Positions 63,302-64,000 of a stretch of 64,000 nucleotides of DNA are shown piece by piece; position 1 is the stretch's first letter; each line of letters opens with the position of its first letter. The position numbers were made by a program, and so were the translations under genes. The DNA is from Bacteroidota bacterium (GTDB taxonomy: Bacteria; Bacteroidota; Bacteroidia; NS11-12g; UBA955): the NCBI GenBank assembly GCA_023957335.1, contig JAMLHC010000001.1:1-64000 (forward strand), written 5' to 3'. Under the pieces are notes generated by a model, which was given only the letters and a program-made list of their open reading frames with translations, had not been told where the DNA came from and ran no database searches.

Positions 63302-63309
63302 TAGCTTTG
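63302..63309 (+). promoter_or_regulatory. -7 promoter box TAGCTTTG for the transaldolase gene
   Basis: Exact TAnnTTTG, 21 bases before the ATG at 63331. The nearest TTG (63274-63276) is 25 bases upstream, longer than usual. Confidence 0.5.
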
Positions 63310-63330
63310 CACACACAAATTTTGACACTT

Positions 63331-63990
63331 ATGAAATTCTTTTTAGACACTGCAAACCTTGAGCAAATCAGAGAAGCAAACGAACTCGGCATACTTGATG
63401 GCGTAACCACCAATCCTTCTCTTATGGCAAAAGAAGGAATCAAAGGCAATGCTAATGTAAAAAAACACTACAAAACCATTTGCGAAATTGTGAATGGCGA
63501 CATTAGTGCAGAAGTTATTTCCACCGATTTTGCAGGAATGGTAAAAGAAGGGCTTGAACTCGCAAAGATTCACAAGAATATTGTAGTGAAAGTTCCCATG
63601 ATCAAAGATGGTGTTAAAGCGATGAGTTATTTTACAAAACACGGTATCAGAACCAACTGCACACTTGTTTTCAGCGCAGGGCAAGCCATTTTAGCAGCAA
63701 AAGCAGGAGCAACTTATGTTTCTCCTTTCATTGGAAGACTTGATGACATTAGCTTTGACGGTATCCAATTGATTCAACAAATCGCTGAAATATATGCAAT
63801 ACAAGGCTTTCACACACAAATATTGGCTGCATCTATTCGCAACCCATTGCATATCATCAAATCTGCTGAAGCAGGTGCCAATGTTGTAACCTGTCCTTTA
63901 AGTTCCATTTTGGGACTATTGAACCACCCCTTGACAGATATAGGTCTTGCCAAATTTATGGAAGACCACAACAAGGTAAATGCTAAGTAG
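63331..63990 (+). CDS. tal: Transaldolase, small (FSA/TalC) type
   Basis: A 219-residue single-domain TIM barrel started at the ATG at 63331, which gives the family start MKFFLDTANLEQIREA. The Schiff-base Lys is in NIVVKVPMIKDG near residue 84; TNCTLVFSAGQAILAAKAGA near 110 and YVSPFIGRLDD near 131 follow. It belongs to the pentose-phosphate transaldolase or fructose-6-phosphate aldolase group, which cannot be told apart by eye. It is divergent from the arginase gene; the window ends 10 bases after its stop. Confidence 0.92.
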   Translation: MKFFLDTANLEQIREANELGILDGVTTNPSLMAKEGIKGNANVKKHYKTICEIVNGDISAEVISTDFAGMVKEGLELAKIHKNIVVKVPMIKDGVKAMSYFTKHGIRTNCTLVFSAGQAILAAKAGATYVSPFIGRLDDISFDGIQLIQQIAEIYAIQGFHTQILAASIRNPLHIIKSAEAGANVVTCPLSSILGLLNHPLTDIGLAKFMEDHNKVNAK

Positions 63991-64000
63991 TCATGTTGCG

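Noticed and set aside
1-64000. tRNA or rRNA genes
   Set aside because: I saw no tRNA-like TTCRA arm with acceptor pairing nor rRNA segments; a dedicated scan with a covariance model would settle it.

Overview
The window is chromosomal DNA from a low-GC member of the phylum Bacteroidota; I cannot fix the class or genus. Four things point there: five proteins end in type IX secretion (T9SS) sorting tails, there are TonB-dependent receptors with HmuY-like partners, -7 promoter boxes of the form TAnnTTTG lie upstream of many genes, and the gene order etfB-etfA-DUF151 and serC-serA-DUF1015 is typical of the phylum. Shine-Dalgarno sites are mostly absent. About ten genes start with TTG or GTG, several forced by an in-frame stop just upstream.

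Region by region. 1-2.6 kb is an accessory-looking end: imperfect direct repeats, then four translationally coupled small membrane genes (TM2, DUF2752, DUF4870-like, M48 protease), then a composite hairpin that loosely recalls an integron attC site. 2.7-6.3 kb is a probable metal (copper?) locus: a CxGKC membrane protein, a His/Met-rich lipoprotein and a TonB receptor. 6.3-22.1 kb is housekeeping: recJ-lptB-gre-like, ald-rlmN, thrS-infC-rpmI-rplT, etfBA with a DUF151 nuclease, a TIGR01777 epimerase and serC-serA-DUF1015. 22.2-25.5 kb holds an overlapping trio (Gfo/Idh-like protein, lipoprotein, polyprenyl glycosylphosphotransferase) for a surface polysaccharide, followed by pcm.

26.4-37.1 kb is the most striking part: three tandem 1130-1164-residue secreted proteins. 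Each has a signal peptide, a glycine-rich domain resembling that of the animal receptor kinases ALK/LTK, a CARDB-like domain, PKD domains and a T9SS tail. The middle gene is a mosaic, nearly identical to gene 1 over one stretch and to gene 3 over its last 1.26 kb, which indicates recent recombination or gene conversion.

37.2-48.6 kb mixes lysine-pathway, peptidoglycan and envelope genes (saccharopine dehydrogenase, LD-carboxypeptidase, GtrA, LptF/G permease, PAP2, two glycosyltransferases) and ends with two adjacent asparagine-synthase-type amidotransferases. The second has lost the glutaminase nucleophile (Cys2 to Ser) and the other glutaminase motifs but keeps its ATP site. 48.6-58.2 kb encodes a 1614-residue T9SS protein (SBBP propeller plus BspA-type repeats) and a heme-type HmuY/TonB/HmuY operon. 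58.4-64 kb holds a tail-specific protease, a GH3-family adenylating enzyme, an arginase-family enzyme and a transaldolase, the last two divergent around a small palindrome.

I recognised no rRNA, tRNA, CRISPR array, insertion sequence or complete prophage.
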